A stretch of DNA of 64,000 bases from Bog-473 sp963753115 (GTDB lineage Bacteria > Actinomycetota > Acidimicrobiia > Acidimicrobiales > RAAP-2). The translations under genes were made by a program, and so were the position numbers. Shown here piece after piece: positions 9,172 to 18,452 of this stretch; position 1 is the stretch's first letter; every line of letters begins with the position of its first letter. Below the pieces are notes generated by a model. It saw only the letters and a program-made list of their open reading frames with translations, searched no databases and was not told the DNA's origin. The stretch is taken from NCBI GenBank assembly GCA_963753115.1, contig CAVWBB010000002.1:62001-126000 (forward strand), written 5' to 3'.

Positions 9172-10184
9172 TGCCCGCAGTCATCGTGATCTTGCTCGTG
9201 GCCGCCGCAGGGGCGGTGCTGTGGAGGCGCGAGCAGCCACCTCTAGACACGCAAACGGTGCGAGGCGACGCGCCGCTCCGGTTGTTGCAATGGGCCGTCG
9301 GACTTTTGCCCGCCGAGCAGGTCGAGTGGGGCCTGGCGATGCTCGGCGAGTTGGACCGGATCGGAGGTCGATCGGGGCGGTGGCGCTTCGCTCTCGGATG
9401 CGTAGCCGGCGTCGTGCTGGTGCCGCCATGGCGGCCGGTCGCTCCGATGGCAGCGGTTGCGCTGGGTAGCGCGGCCTGCTTCGGTTTTGCGTTCGTCCAC
9501 TTTGGGCTGGCCACCAACCCTTGGAACTGGGTATTGCTGGTGATCCTGGCCATCCTTGCGATGGGTTTGATCCTTGCCGGGAGCGTGCTGTTGCGCCGGC
9601 CGGGTGTGGCTGGTCCGGGGCTGGTAGGTGGGCTCTTCGTCGCGGCCGCATGGCTGGCGTGCACTCAGCTCACCTTTCTAGGCATCATCGACATCCGTTC
9701 CGTTGGTCGTTGGTCCGTCCCCACATTGCTGATCGTCGTCCCACTGATAGTGGGAGTCGGTGGAACATTGCGCAGCGGGAGTGCCCTGGCGGGCCGACGC
9801 GTCGCTCGGCTGGCCGGCGTCAGTGCCGGGTTGGTCATGTTCTTTGTCTCGACGATCGCGGTTGTGGCGATCGACGGAGGACCGCTCGACCCGGGGACGG
9901 GTATTTCCAGGGGCGTAAGCGAGGCGTTCTCCAACGTGGCGATGCTCTATCTGATAGTTCTCCCCTTGGCGACGGCAACGATCGGCTGGGTCGCGGCGAC
10001 GGCCATGACCCGATTGCGGTTGGTGGACCTCACTCGACGGAACAATGACTCGTTGCCCACGCCGAAACCAGCTGGACGAGCTGCCCATGGAAGCCGGATC
10101 CGAAGCAGTAGAGGCTTGCTACTCCGTGCAGGCGTGGTCGTAGCGGTCATCATGGCCGTCGCTCTATTCCTCCAAGCCAAATAG
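9171..10184 (+). CDS. Multi-pass membrane protein of a PadR-linked module
   Basis: A 337-residue inner-membrane protein with about eight hydrophobic helices: residues 1-15, a reentrant stretch near 40-60, 85-105, 112-130, 145-170, 175-200, 215-235, 255-280, and a final one ending VVVAVIMAVALFLQAK. A soluble loop LPAEQVEWGLAMLGELDRI near residue 45 resembles the conserved cytoplasmic segment of other PadR-associated membrane proteins. GTG 9171 overlaps the regulator's stop (TAGTG), so the two are translated together. No enzymatic motif is visible. It may be a membrane sensor or stress protein controlled by its PadR partner. Confidence 0.75.
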   Translation: MPAVIVILLVAAAGAVLWRREQPPLDTQTVRGDAPLRLLQWAVGLLPAEQVEWGLAMLGELDRIGGRSGRWRFALGCVAGVVLVPPWRPVAPMAAVALGSAACFGFAFVHFGLATNPWNWVLLVILAILAMGLILAGSVLLRRPGVAGPGLVGGLFVAAAWLACTQLTFLGIIDIRSVGRWSVPTLLIVVPLIVGVGGTLRSGSALAGRRVARLAGVSAGLVMFFVSTIAVVAIDGGPLDPGTGISRGVSEAFSNVAMLYLIVLPLATATIGWVAATAMTRLRLVDLTRRNNDSLPTPKPAGRAAHGSRIRSSRGLLLRAGVVVAVIMAVALFLQAK

Positions 10185-10679
10185 TTGAGCCGCTACCGAG
10201 GCCGTAGGAAACACCGAGCCGACCAGAGATCAGAATGCGTATAGTGGCTCGCTCGCTGGTCAAGGGACAGGTGACCCAGTACGCCGGGGCAGTGGGCGCC
10301 TCGGTTAGAGCCGAGACCTACGCTTCCCCGCACCACCTTGGCTCCAGCCAAAATCAACACGACACCCACAATGCCAAGGACAACCAGCAGACGATTGTCC
10401 CTGCATCGAATGCCTGCTTATTCAGTCCAGTACCCAACCACAACAGGAACGCATAGCCAAGGACAGCGGCGCCCAATGCACACCCTCCGTATCCGAGAGT
10501 GACCACTCGCCACTTGGGGGCCGCATCCACGGATGCATTGTCGTCCAGTTTCGGTCGAGGCCTGAATGGTGCTCCCATACGCCGGGTCGGGGCGCCACCC
10601 TGCGGCACCTTCGGGTCACGTTCTTGGTTGACGCGCTGACGATGATCGCTCCTGGAAGAAGTCAGCGTGGCCGCGGCAG
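10185..10679. other. About 500 bp without an intact gene
   Basis: No intact reading frame is convincing here. On the minus strand a hydrophobic stretch (VTLGYGGCALGAAVLGYAFLL) near 10440-10500 is followed in another frame by LGIVGVVLILAGAKVV near 10350. This could be the remains of a small two-helix membrane protein broken by a frameshift, but it is too short to name. Confidence 0.35.
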
Positions 10680-12669
10680 GCAAAATGCGGGTCACACCCT
10701 TCGTCACGGGGCGGACGGTTCGGCCCCGCTCTCGTCGCTCCCACGCCATGAGGACGGCGGGCAGTGGTTCGGCGATGCCCTTGAGCTCGAGGGTGCGCTC
10801 ACCTCGACCGAGGTACCTTGCGCTCGCAGCCGGCGACGAGGTCGGCGCTCGCCAGCACCTCGCCGGCACCGGCAGCCGCGGAGATGCGGGCGGCCCGGGT
10901 GACCGCCGATCCGAAGTAGTCCCCGTCGCGGGCGGTCGCTTCGCCGGCGTGGAGCCCGATGCGGATGCTCGGCGCGAAGCCGTGCTCGGCACGGTGGCGC
11001 GCCAGGGCCCGCTGGATGGCGGCGGCGCACCCGATGCCGTCGTCGGCCTCGCCGAAGGCCACGAAGAAGCCGTCGCCGCCGTGCTTGATCTCCTCGCCGT
11101 TCCACCGCTCGAACTCGGCCCGCAACGTGCGGTCGTGCCACTGCAGCAGCGGCTCCCACGCGGCGTCGCCCATGGCCTCGGACAGTCGGGTCGAGTCCAC
11201 GATGTCGGAGAACAGGAAGGTGCGGATGGTTCGCGCGCCCTCGGACCGGGCGGGAGCGATGTCGAGGTCGACGGCGACGCCGAACTCGTCGACCAGGCGG
11301 GCGGCGGCCTTGAGCTCGAGGCGCGCGCCCGCGTCGTCTCCGTCGGCGGCCAGGGCCCGAGCGAGCAGCACGCGCGCCTGCGCGGCTTCGTACGGGGCCT
11401 CGACCTCGCTCCAGGTGCGGACCCCCTCCCGGAGGGCAGGCGATCGCCTCCTCGGTGTCGCCGCGATGGAGCGCCAGCTGCCCGTGCGCGACTGCGGCCG
11501 CGGCCGCCGGTCCAGAGGTGCCGAGCCTCCGCGCCAGCTCCTCGAGCTCGGCGACGCTCTCGGCCGCCGCCTGCTCGTCACCCACCGCCAGGCACGCCGC
11601 ACGTGCACGGGTAGCAGGAACACGCGGCGCTCTCGAGCCAGGAAGCCGGGGTCGGCGAGCGAGCGGGCTGAGGCTCCGCACCGCCGCCCGGGCGTCCCCT
11701 TGCGCCAGCAGCAAGCGACCCCGCCCCGGCTGGCCGTCGTCGCCCAGGGCGACGGCCTCGGCGAGTGCCTCCTCGGCGCCGTCCAGGTCGCCACGACGCA
11801 CCCGGATCTCGACCAGCTCGCTGTACCCCCAGCCCGCGCTGTACCGGTTGATCCCGAGCAGCTCCTCGCACGCCGCAGGACCCGTTGCTCCGCCTCTGCC
11901 AGTTGACCGTGGAGCCGGTCGATCTCACCCTGGTGGAACCGGCACAGCCCGCGTGTAGCCGGCGATCGACTCGCGCTCGCAGTAGCGGGTCGACACCTTG
12001 GTCCACTCGGTGGCCCGCCCCCAGTCGCAGAGCGCCCGGCAGATCGAGATCACCGCGCAGTACACGTAGCCGGCGTGGACCGGGGCGACCCCGGGTCGCA
12101 TGGCCAGCGCCGCCGCCTCGTCGAGCAGCGGGAGCACCTCGCGACCTCACCGGCGGTGGCGGCCACGTGGGCCAGCCCCTGCACCGCCATCGCCTCCATG
12201 CCCGGGCTGCCCACCCGTCGTGCGATCGCGCGCGCCTCGAGGAGCGCGGCCTGCGCCCCGTCGACATCTCCACTCTGCCATCAGCGTGAAGGCCAGCGAC
12301 CACATCGCCTGCGCGTGCTCGGCGCACTCCGGCGCCTCGGCCAGGTAGCTCGGTGGCTCGGAGGTAGCAGGTGAGGGCCACCGCGCCGTCGAGCATCATG
12401 CGCGTGGTGGCGGGCCTGCTCCAGGGCCATGCGGGCGGCATCCGCGCGAGCCCACCCGCGTCGGTGAACGCCACCTCCGCCCGTTCGAGGGCGTTCAGGA
12501 ACCCCACCTGGTCACCGTCCCAACGGCACGACCAGGCGAGCCGCTCGAGGTCGTCGGCCCCGATCGGCTGATCGGCGTCGGCGTCGCGCAGCAGCGAACG
12601 AGCCACGGTCCAGTTGTTGCGACCGTAGGCCGTACGTGCTTCGTCTAAGCGCGCCTCGCGGTCTGACAT
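10680..12669 (-). pseudogene. TPR protein with C-terminal class III adenylate/guanylate cyclase, heavily frameshifted
   Basis: The start at 12669 reads MSDREARLDEARTAYGRNNWTVARSLL, a TPR-like N-terminus. TPR-type fragments continue in changing frames through about 11400. The C-terminal cyclase homology domain at about 11270-10830 is well preserved: TFLFSDIVDSTRLSEAMGD with the metal-binding Asp, KHGGDGFFVAFG with the second Asp, RIGLHAGEA and GSAVTRAARISAAAGAGEVL. It then shifts frame to YLGRGERTLELKGIAEPLPAVL. Such proteins make cAMP or cGMP, with the TPRs as a sensory or scaffold part. At least five frame changes make it a pseudogene unless the sequence is faulty. Its neighbours are the broken TPR fragment and an IS110 copy. 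Confidence 0.75.
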
Positions 12670-12884
12670 CGGGATCAGTCTGCCACGCACCCCCTACCGC
12701 GATCTCTATCTGGCCTGCCTGAAACAGTCTGCTCAGGGCCGATCCTCGGCGGGATCGCTCAACGGGCCGGTCGAGCAGCCAACTCGGCCCGATCCTGGCC
12801 CTCGAGCACGACCGTCTCTGGCGGGTCCGGCTGTCCGGGAGACACCGTCGCGCTGTCTCCGATCCCCGCAACCGGGCGAAGTTT

Positions 12885-13400
12885 CTAGGCATCGTCGATG
12901 GTCCTCAGGATAGCTTCCGCTCGCAGCGTGTCCTCATGCGTAGCCCCCAGGTCGCGGCTCCGCACTTGATGAATATGAAGAGCTCAGTCCCGTGCCTGCT
13001 CGCGCAGCTCTATCGCCCTGAGATCACGAACCAACCACTCCTCTTGGATGAGAGTGAGGAGATCATCCTTTCTTCGGTTTCGCCGATAGGCGACAGAACT
13101 TCTTCCCGCAGTAGGCGTGCCTCATCGAACCGCGCCAGATGTTCCAGTCTGGTCGCAATGTCCGCCCTTGCCGTTGCTGTGGGACCACTGTCCGATCCGT
13201 GTCGTCGAATGAGAGTCACCAGGCGGTCCTCATGAAGCTTGAGCCACCACTCGTCGTCCCTAAACCTTGCCAAGAAGTCTGAAGGCTTTCCGAGAAGGAA
13301 CTGCAACGGCCGCAGTGGCCTGGGCGTCGCGTGCCAATACCCGCCCCTTGTCCGGTCCACTTGGAGATTCTCGTCCAGTCGGGGCCCGGACTGAAGGGTG
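12885..13400 (-). pseudogene. 3' fragment of a TPR-type gene cut by IS110 copy 1
   Basis: Coding-like sequence in several frames runs from the left end of the IS to a TAG at 12885. It includes LHEDRLVTLIRRHG, ARADIATRLEHLARFDEARLLREEVL and, at the end, THEDTLRAEAILRTIDDA. These resemble the (D/H)xDTLxxxxxL tetratricopeptide repeats of actinobacterial signalling proteins. The 5' part is missing exactly at 13400/13401, where the IS begins, so the insertion disrupted the gene. At least two frameshifts occur downstream as well. Parent protein not identifiable. Confidence 0.55.
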
Positions 13401-13404
13401 CCCC

Positions 13405-13671
13405 AGTACATTGATACTTCTCTGAGGGTCCACCGCTTGATTGCTGGTCCTGAATAGCTTCGGGAGTGCTGGTGGGTCCGGTCTGACTTGGAGTCCCGTG
13501 ACGTTGCAAAACGTCGTCGACCGAGACCAACCGGCGGCACTTTGACAGCGGCACGTCCCGTCTCCGAGTTGGGGTGATTGGCCCGGCTTGCAGCAACAAG
13601 CCTGGACCGCCCGTCGCTCCGATCCGGAACGGCCGTGCCATCCCTAACTCCAAAGACAGAAGGGATGACCA
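13405..13671 (+). ncRNA. Candidate IS110 bridge RNA region, copy 1
   Basis: The 267-nt leader between the left end and the transposase start is conserved in all three copies. It contains hairpins at 13501-13514 (ACGTT-GCAA-AACGT) and 13585-13602 (GGCTTG-CAGCAA-CAAGCC). The latter stem differs from the other copies by paired changes on both arms, as expected for a structured RNA. In known IS110 elements this position encodes the bridge RNA that specifies target and donor DNA. Confidence 0.55.
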
Positions 13672-14373
13672 ATGACCATCGTAGAAGCCGCGCGTGGTGT
13701 GACTGGTGGCGTCGACACGCACCTCGACGTTCATGTCGCTGCTGCCCTCGACCCGCTGGGTGGCCTGCTCGGCACCGAGCGTTTCGAGACCAATGCTGCC
13801 GGCTACAAATCGCTGCTGGCCTGGCTCGAGTCTTTCGGGGATGTCACCAAGGTCGGCATCGAGGGCACGGGTTCGTATGGCTCGGGACTGACTCGCCACC
13901 TGCGCCGAGTGGGAGTCGAGGTCATCGAGGTCGATCGACCGAACCGAGAGGAGCGCCGTCGCAGCGGCAAGTCCGACCCCCTCGGCCCGCGCGCGCACTC
14001 AGTGGCCGAGCGAGTGGCAGCCCCAAGTCCAGAGACGGAGCTGTCGAGGCCATCCGGGTGCTCGTCGTGGCCAAACGCTCGGCCCGCCAGGCCAGGACCA
14101 AGGCCCTCATCCAGATGCGTCACCTTGGCTACACGGCTCCAGAGCAGCTCCGTTGCCGCCTCAAAGGACTGTCTGTGCCGGCTCTTGTCACCGAGGGGGC
14201 AAAGCTGCGACCCTCACGATCCCCAGATCCGGTGACGGCCGCCACCAAGGCGTCGCTGTCCTCCTTGGCGCACCGGATCCAAGGCCTCGATAACGAGCTC
14301 ACCGAGCTCGACGCCAGGATCGAGGCCCTCCTCGTCGCCACCGTGCCGGATCTGCTCGACGTCTTCGGCGTCG
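13672..14373 (+). pseudogene. IS110 transposase, copy 1 (frameshifted, C-terminally truncated)
   Basis: The N-terminal RuvC-like DEDD domain begins at ATG 13672 with IVEAARGVTGGVDTHLDVHVAAALD. A frameshift near 13980 destroys the segment holding the last two Asp residues; the frame recovers as GAVEAIRVLVVAKRSARQAR and runs to LLDVFGVG, followed at once by a stop. The Tnp_20-type C-terminal domain with the catalytic Ser is absent. Inactive. Confidence 0.88.
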
Positions 14374-14563
14374 GATGAGGAGCGGCATCGACTCGGATTG
14401 TCCCACGCCACCGGACGAGTCTGGGTATCCCAGAACGCTGCCGGATCGGTGGGGGACGTTCCGGTTCACCTTGCGCCGGGTGCTTGCTATTGCGATCCTC
14501 AGTGAGGTCACAAGGCCCAGGTAGGCTCGCGAGGCAAGGGGCCGACGTGAGGAGACCAGTGAC

Positions 14564-14761
14564 ATGAAAGGTCTAGACGGTCGTCATCGGGATCGGGATG
14601 GCCGGATCCAGAAGAAGCGAAGTGACACCAAGATGAAGAATCTGAAACCTGACTATCCAGAGCTGAAGAACTTCGGCAACGAATCCACGCTGGGTGAGGT
14701 GTGCGAGAGGCAGGGAGTGGCTGACCTTGATCAGCTGCTTAGGAAGCAGCGGCAGAAGTAG
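14564..14761 (+). CDS. Small hypothetical protein (65 aa)
   Basis: A 65-residue hydrophilic protein, MKGLDGRHRDRDGRIQKKRSDT..., rich in Lys, Arg and Asp, with a GAGGAG ribosome site about 10 nt before the ATG. The pattern of DGxxRDxxGxIxxKxSDT, then a short Leu-containing C-terminal helix (TLGEVCERQGVADLDQLL), resembles a widespread family of small bacterial proteins of unknown function. It sits between IS110 copies 1 and 2 in accessory DNA and has lower G+C than its neighbours. Function unknown. Confidence 0.55.
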   Translation: MKGLDGRHRDRDGRIQKKRSDTKMKNLKPDYPELKNFGNESTLGEVCERQGVADLDQLLRKQRQK

Positions 14762-14812
14762 GACGAAGCGGCAAAGTTGTCGCGCCTGTCCCCGATCGCC
14801 GGCTCGGAGCGG

Positions 14813-15244
14813 CTAGTCATCCTCCACATCACGGGCTTTCGCCTCCGTCGAGCGGAGAGCTCGCAGCAACGTGGCCATGCTCTTGAAGTCCCCGTCGGAC
14901 CCGAACTTCTTGGCCACGAACTCTACGGGCCAACACCGTGATTCTTGAGCGGTCCGAACTTCTAGCCGCCTCGGATTGTTTGCATCGAACGCCCAGTGAG
15001 CACCTAGGACACGGCAGAGCGTTTCTCCGAGGTAGCAGCCGAAGGCAACTATTAGCGTGTTCTGGTCTTCCGGATTTCCGAGGGTATCCAGGTAAGCGTC
15101 GGCGTCTATAAGGCTCTCCTCTGAGAAGTCAGCTCGATATCCACTCTCCGTCAGTAGCCGGGCGCCGGCAGACGCCATGAGCCTGACGTCTCCGAGTTGG
15201 TCCTTACCAGGGGGATCGACTGTCCACTTGCGGAACTTGCCCAC
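14813..15244 (-). CDS. Hypothetical protein (143 aa)
   Basis: A soluble 143-residue protein with no recognised domain. The central segment NTLIVAFGCYLGETLCRVLGAHWAFDANNPRRLEVR (here cited in part) has the LGAxxGExL-xxxxGxxW look of small DUF3806-type proteins, and the C-terminus is charged (EAKARDVEDD). Codon use is less GC-biased than in the flanking core genes. No operon partner is visible, since the Ig-like gene on the same strand starts more than 1 kb upstream. A function in immunity or stress is possible but unsupported. Confidence 0.5.
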   Translation of the reverse strand: MGKFRKWTVDPPGKDQLGDVRLMASAGARLLTESGYRADFSEESLIDADAYLDTLGNPEDQNTLIVAFGCYLGETLCRVLGAHWAFDANNPRRLEVRTAQESRCWPVEFVAKKFGSDGDFKSMATLLRALRSTEAKARDVEDD

Positions 15245-15463
15245 GGCGACATGTTCGCGTCTGAAGTGGGCGGGGTATCCCAGTACGCCGGGAGGGTGAC
15301 ACCGTTCGGCACTTCGGGGCTATTGCTGGGACGTCTGTTCCGTTGTCACGGAAACGGACGCCGAGTTGAAAGCACTGCCGGTCGTTATTGAAAGGCCTAG
15401 GACACCAAAATGCAGTTCCCATTGGGGACCGCGGTGGCATGGATCACTGCGCGACCGGACGGA

Positions 15464-16534
15464 CTATTCAACGGTGAGAGAGTCGGTTGTCTGATACGGC
15501 GCGGAGAACAGCAGAGTACCCGTCGTTCCCGTGAAGGAGCCGGTCGCGGTCGCCACGGAGAGATTTATCTGATAACTCATTTCAAGCGTTTCTCCAATGT
15601 AGGTGATCGAGCCCATTGCACTGCCGCTCAGCGTGCCAACGCCGGTCGTAATGGTGAAGGATCCGGCGTACGTGTAAGGATCTGTAACGCAGCCGGCAAT
15701 GTGGAGGGTCACGTTACCCACGGCCGCGCTCCCTGGGTATACCGCGTCGAACGTCAAATACACGATGCCACAGCCGTTTCTGCTGCCCGACGCCGTCGAG
15801 GTGAACGACGAGTTGGCAAGGTCGGATAGACCCGGATTGGCAACGGTGACGGTGACGCCCAGACTCGTTCCGGTCACGCCACCCGAATAGGTGGCGACGC
15901 TCTGGAGGGTGTAGGTGCCGTTGGCCACAGTGGTCGTGTTCCAGAGGGCAATCCACCCGTAGATGGTCGGCGTGGCGGTGGCGATCACCGAATCGGTCAG
16001 GGTCCCCCCGGTGATCTCGTAGTGCACCTGGGTCACACCCGATGACGCCACAGCATCGAGGATCTGGGAGGTGCCAGAGACGGTCGCATTGTTCGACGGG
16101 ATCACGACCTCGGTCGAAGGGGTTGGATTGTTCACGGTGATGGTGACCGGTGCGCTCGTCCCGCTCACCCCGTTCGAGGTGGCCACGCTCTGGAGGGTAT
16201 AGGTGCCGTTGGCCACAGTCGTCGTATTCCATTTCGCCAGCCACCCGTAGATAGTCGGCGTGGCGGTGGCGATCACCGAATCAGTCAGGGTCCCCCCGGT
16301 GATCTCGTACTGCACCTGGGTCACCCCCGACGACGCCCCGGCATCGAGGATCTGGGAGGTGCCAGAGACGGTGGCATTGTTCGACGGGATGGCGACGAAG
16401 GTGCTCGGGGTTTGGGCGCCTGCAATCCCCACAGGCAGCATGGTCACGGCTGCCGCCAGAACCAACCCACCTGAGACCACGGCGATTCTCGAGATCGGCA
16501 CGTAATACCCCCGTCCAATAGGACCGCACCGCAA
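15464..16534 (-). CDS. Secreted protein with two Ig-like (Big-type) repeats
   Basis: A 356-residue exported protein. Residues 1-41 form a signal peptide (ISRIAVVSGGLVLAAAVTMLPVGIAGA, cleavage after AGA). Two 96-residue repeats follow, each opening with IPSNNATVSGTSQILDA and ending in tandem beta strands (NGTYTLQSVAT), which look like bacterial Ig-like adhesin or cell-surface domains. The C-terminal 110 residues (AVGNVTLHIAGCVTDPYTYAGSF and onward) form a separate beta-rich domain with two cysteines. The gene's start lies 40 nt from the left end of IS110 copy 2, so the IS may have displaced its promoter. Confidence 0.75.
   Translation of the reverse strand: MRCGPIGRGYYVPISRIAVVSGGLVLAAAVTMLPVGIAGAQTPSTFVAIPSNNATVSGTSQILDAGASSGVTQVQYEITGGTLTDSVIATATPTIYGWLAKWNTTTVANGTYTLQSVATSNGVSGTSAPVTITVNNPTPSTEVVIPSNNATVSGTSQILDAVASSGVTQVHYEITGGTLTDSVIATATPTIYGWIALWNTTTVANGTYTLQSVATYSGGVTGTSLGVTVTVANPGLSDLANSSFTSTASGSRNGCGIVYLTFDAVYPGSAAVGNVTLHIAGCVTDPYTYAGSFTITTGVGTLSGSAMGSITYIGETLEMSYQINLSVATATGSFTGTTGTLLFSAPYQTTDSLTVE
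15833..16408 (-). repeat. Two near-identical 288-bp coding repeats
   Basis: The two Ig-like modules are tandem 288-bp units (16121-16408 and 15833-16120). They are almost identical over about 150 bp from the IPSNNATVSG codons to the YGW codons, then more diverged. This indicates recent duplication or gene conversion in the array. Confidence 0.8.
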
Positions 16535-16578
16535 GGCGTACTACCAGCGGAGGCTGGGCGCAACCGTCACGTCGCCCC

Positions 16579-16837
16579 GTACATTGATACTTCTCTGAGG
16601 GTCCACCGCTTGATTGCTGGTCCTGAATAGCTTCGGGAGTGCTGGCGGGTTCGGTCTGACTTGGAGTCCCGTGACGTTGCAAGACGTCGTCGACCGAGAC
16701 CTTCCAGCCGCACATTGAAAGACGGCACGTCCCGTCTCAGAGTTGGGGTGATTGGTCCGGGTTGCTCGAACAACCCAGACCCCCGTCGCTCCGATCCGGA
16801 ACGGCCGTGCCATCCCTCAACACCTTTGAGAGAAGGG
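16579..16837 (+). ncRNA. Candidate IS110 bridge RNA region, copy 2
   Basis: Leader between left end and transposase start. Conserved hairpins include GGGTTG-CTCGAA-CAACCC (16759-16776). The stem differs from copy 1 by compensatory C/G exchanges while the loop sequence varies, supporting an RNA-level function. Confidence 0.55.
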
Positions 16838-17886
16838 ATGACCATGACCATCGTAGAAGCTGTGCGTGGGATGACCGGTGGTGTCGACACCCATCGCGAC
16901 GTCCATGTCGCTGCCGCCCTCGATCCGCTCGGCGGGCTGCTCGGCACCGAGAGCTTCTCCACCGACCCCGCCGGCTACAAGGCCTTGCTGTCGTGGCTCG
17001 CAGTCGTTCGGCAACGTGACCAAGATCGGCGTGGAAGGCACCGGCTCCTATGGGGCTGGCCTGGCCCGCCACCTGCGCCGGGTGGGTGTCGAGGTCATCG
17101 AGGTCGACCGACCGAATCGTCAGAAGCGTCGGAGCAGTGGCAAGTCCGACCCCTCGACGCCGTCGAAGCAGCTCGGGCCGCGCTGGGTGGTCGAGCAAGC
17201 GGAAGTCCGAAGTCGAGAGACGGCGCGGTCGAGGCCATCCGGGTCCTCGTCGTGGCGAAGCGCTCGGCCCGCCAGGCGCGGGTCAAGGCGCTGATCCAGA
17301 TGCGCCATCTCGGCTACAGCGCACCTGAACAGCTCCGTTGCCGACTGAAGGGTCTCTCGGTGACCGCGCTGGTCGCCGAAGGAGCCAAGCTCCGGCCCGG
17401 CCGCTCTCCCGATCCGGTGACCGCTGCCACGAAGGCGTCGCTGTCGTCGTTGGCCATCGGATCGAGGCTCTCGACGGCGAGCTCGCCGAACTCGACGAAC
17501 GGATCGAGGCGCTGCTCGTGGCCACCGTCCCCGATCTGCTCGAGCTCTTCGGCGTCGGGCCGGACACCGCGGCCGCACTGGTGATGGCGGCCGGAGACAA
17601 CCCCGAGCGGCTCCATTCAGAAGCGGCCTGGGCCCACCTGTGCGGCGTGGCACCGGTCCCGACGGCTCAGGCAAGAAGAGCGGCAGGGTCAAGGCCCACG
17701 AAGGTGGTGACCGCCAGGCCAACAGCGCGCTCGTGGCGCATCGTGATGGTCCGCATCGCGCATGACCCCGAGACCCGGCTCTACTTCGAGCGCCGGGTCA
17801 AGGAAGGCAAGACCAAGCATGAGGTCATCCGCATCTTGAAGCGCTACGTCGCCCGCGAGGTCTATCGCTACCTGCCTCGCGGCTAG
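16838..17886 (+). pseudogene. IS110 transposase, copy 2 (multiple frameshifts)
   Basis: Comparison with the intact copy shows at least five single-base indels: an extra G near 16999 after LLSWLA, a missing base near 17155, and further ones near 17190, 17455, 17665 and 17730. The last in-frame segment (IEALLVATVPDLLELFGVGPD to the final YRYLPRG) is otherwise nearly identical to copy 3. Full-length but inactive. Confidence 0.88.
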
Positions 17887-18127
17887 ATCCTCGGGCTGTG
17901 GGTCTGGCTTTCCCCCGTACTGTCGCTCCTCGGAGCTGACTTCCCAGCGACTCGCCGACCCTCAGCTCGGGCCCACGATCTCGAAAACGCGTGACCTAAT
18001 AGGAGCTTGTCCTCATCCGAGTGACTGATCAATGTCGTGTCCGCTGTTTTCACTCCCGAGCCCCGAAAGAGGGGTTGACAAGTGATAGGAGCTCGCCGGG
18101 ACGGTGGGGCAGTCCACCGGGATTTAG

Positions 18128-18439
18128 GATTTCTCAATCCCTTACTCTCATCATCAACTACTGGCCTACCTAGACGAGATCAATGCCACGCTTCCGGACA
18201 CACGCAGCTCGCCTCCACTGCTCGCAATAGACGGATTTCCGCACACTCTGGTCATGATGAGCATCGACGACTCTCGATGGCAGATCAGAATCGAGACTGG
18301 TGGTGCTTTCACGGGATCACTGACCGGTCAGCCTTCTCCGGTGCCAGAGATTCCGGCATCTGTACCGGCTGATGCTTTCTATGTCGAAGTTGTGCCCGGC
18401 GCATTCTGGGGCTCATGGCAGCGCCCTCATTCCTCCTAG
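18128..18439 (+). pseudogene. 3' gene fragment stranded between IS110 copies 2 and 3
   Basis: An open frame of about 103 codons without a credible start reads LLAYLDEINATLPDTRSSPPLLAIDGF, then MSIDDSRWQIRIETGGAFTG and ends before the next IS. Its composition looks coding and it has a natural stop at 18437. The 5' part is missing on the side of IS copy 2. It is probably the tail of a gene interrupted by that insertion or lost in a deletion between IS copies. No family recognised. Confidence 0.45.
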
Positions 18440-18452
18440 GCCTACTGTCCCC

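Larger units (their letters stand above)
13401..14373 (+). mobile_element. IS110-family element, copy 1 (right end missing)
   Basis: It starts CCCCAGTACATTGATACTT, the same left end as copies 2 and 3, and runs to the transposase codons for FGVG at about 14373, where similarity stops abruptly. The C-terminal catalytic half of the transposase and the right end are lost. This is the most diverged of the three copies, suggesting it is the oldest insertion. Confidence 0.85.
16575..18104 (+). mobile_element. IS110-family element, copy 2 (full length, defective transposase)
   Basis: Its ends are defined by comparison with copy 3: left CCCCGTACATTG at 16575, right ...GCCGGGACGG at 18104. The total is 1530 bp: about 263 bp of leader, a transposase gene and 218 bp of 3' noncoding sequence. 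No terminal inverted repeats or target duplication are apparent, as usual for IS110. The transposase carries several indels, so this copy needs help in trans to move. Confidence 0.88.

Noticed and set aside
14379..14563. Remnant of a second IS type after IS110 copy 1
   Set aside because: A short minus-strand stretch looked transposon-like, but no domain, end or repeat could be defined.
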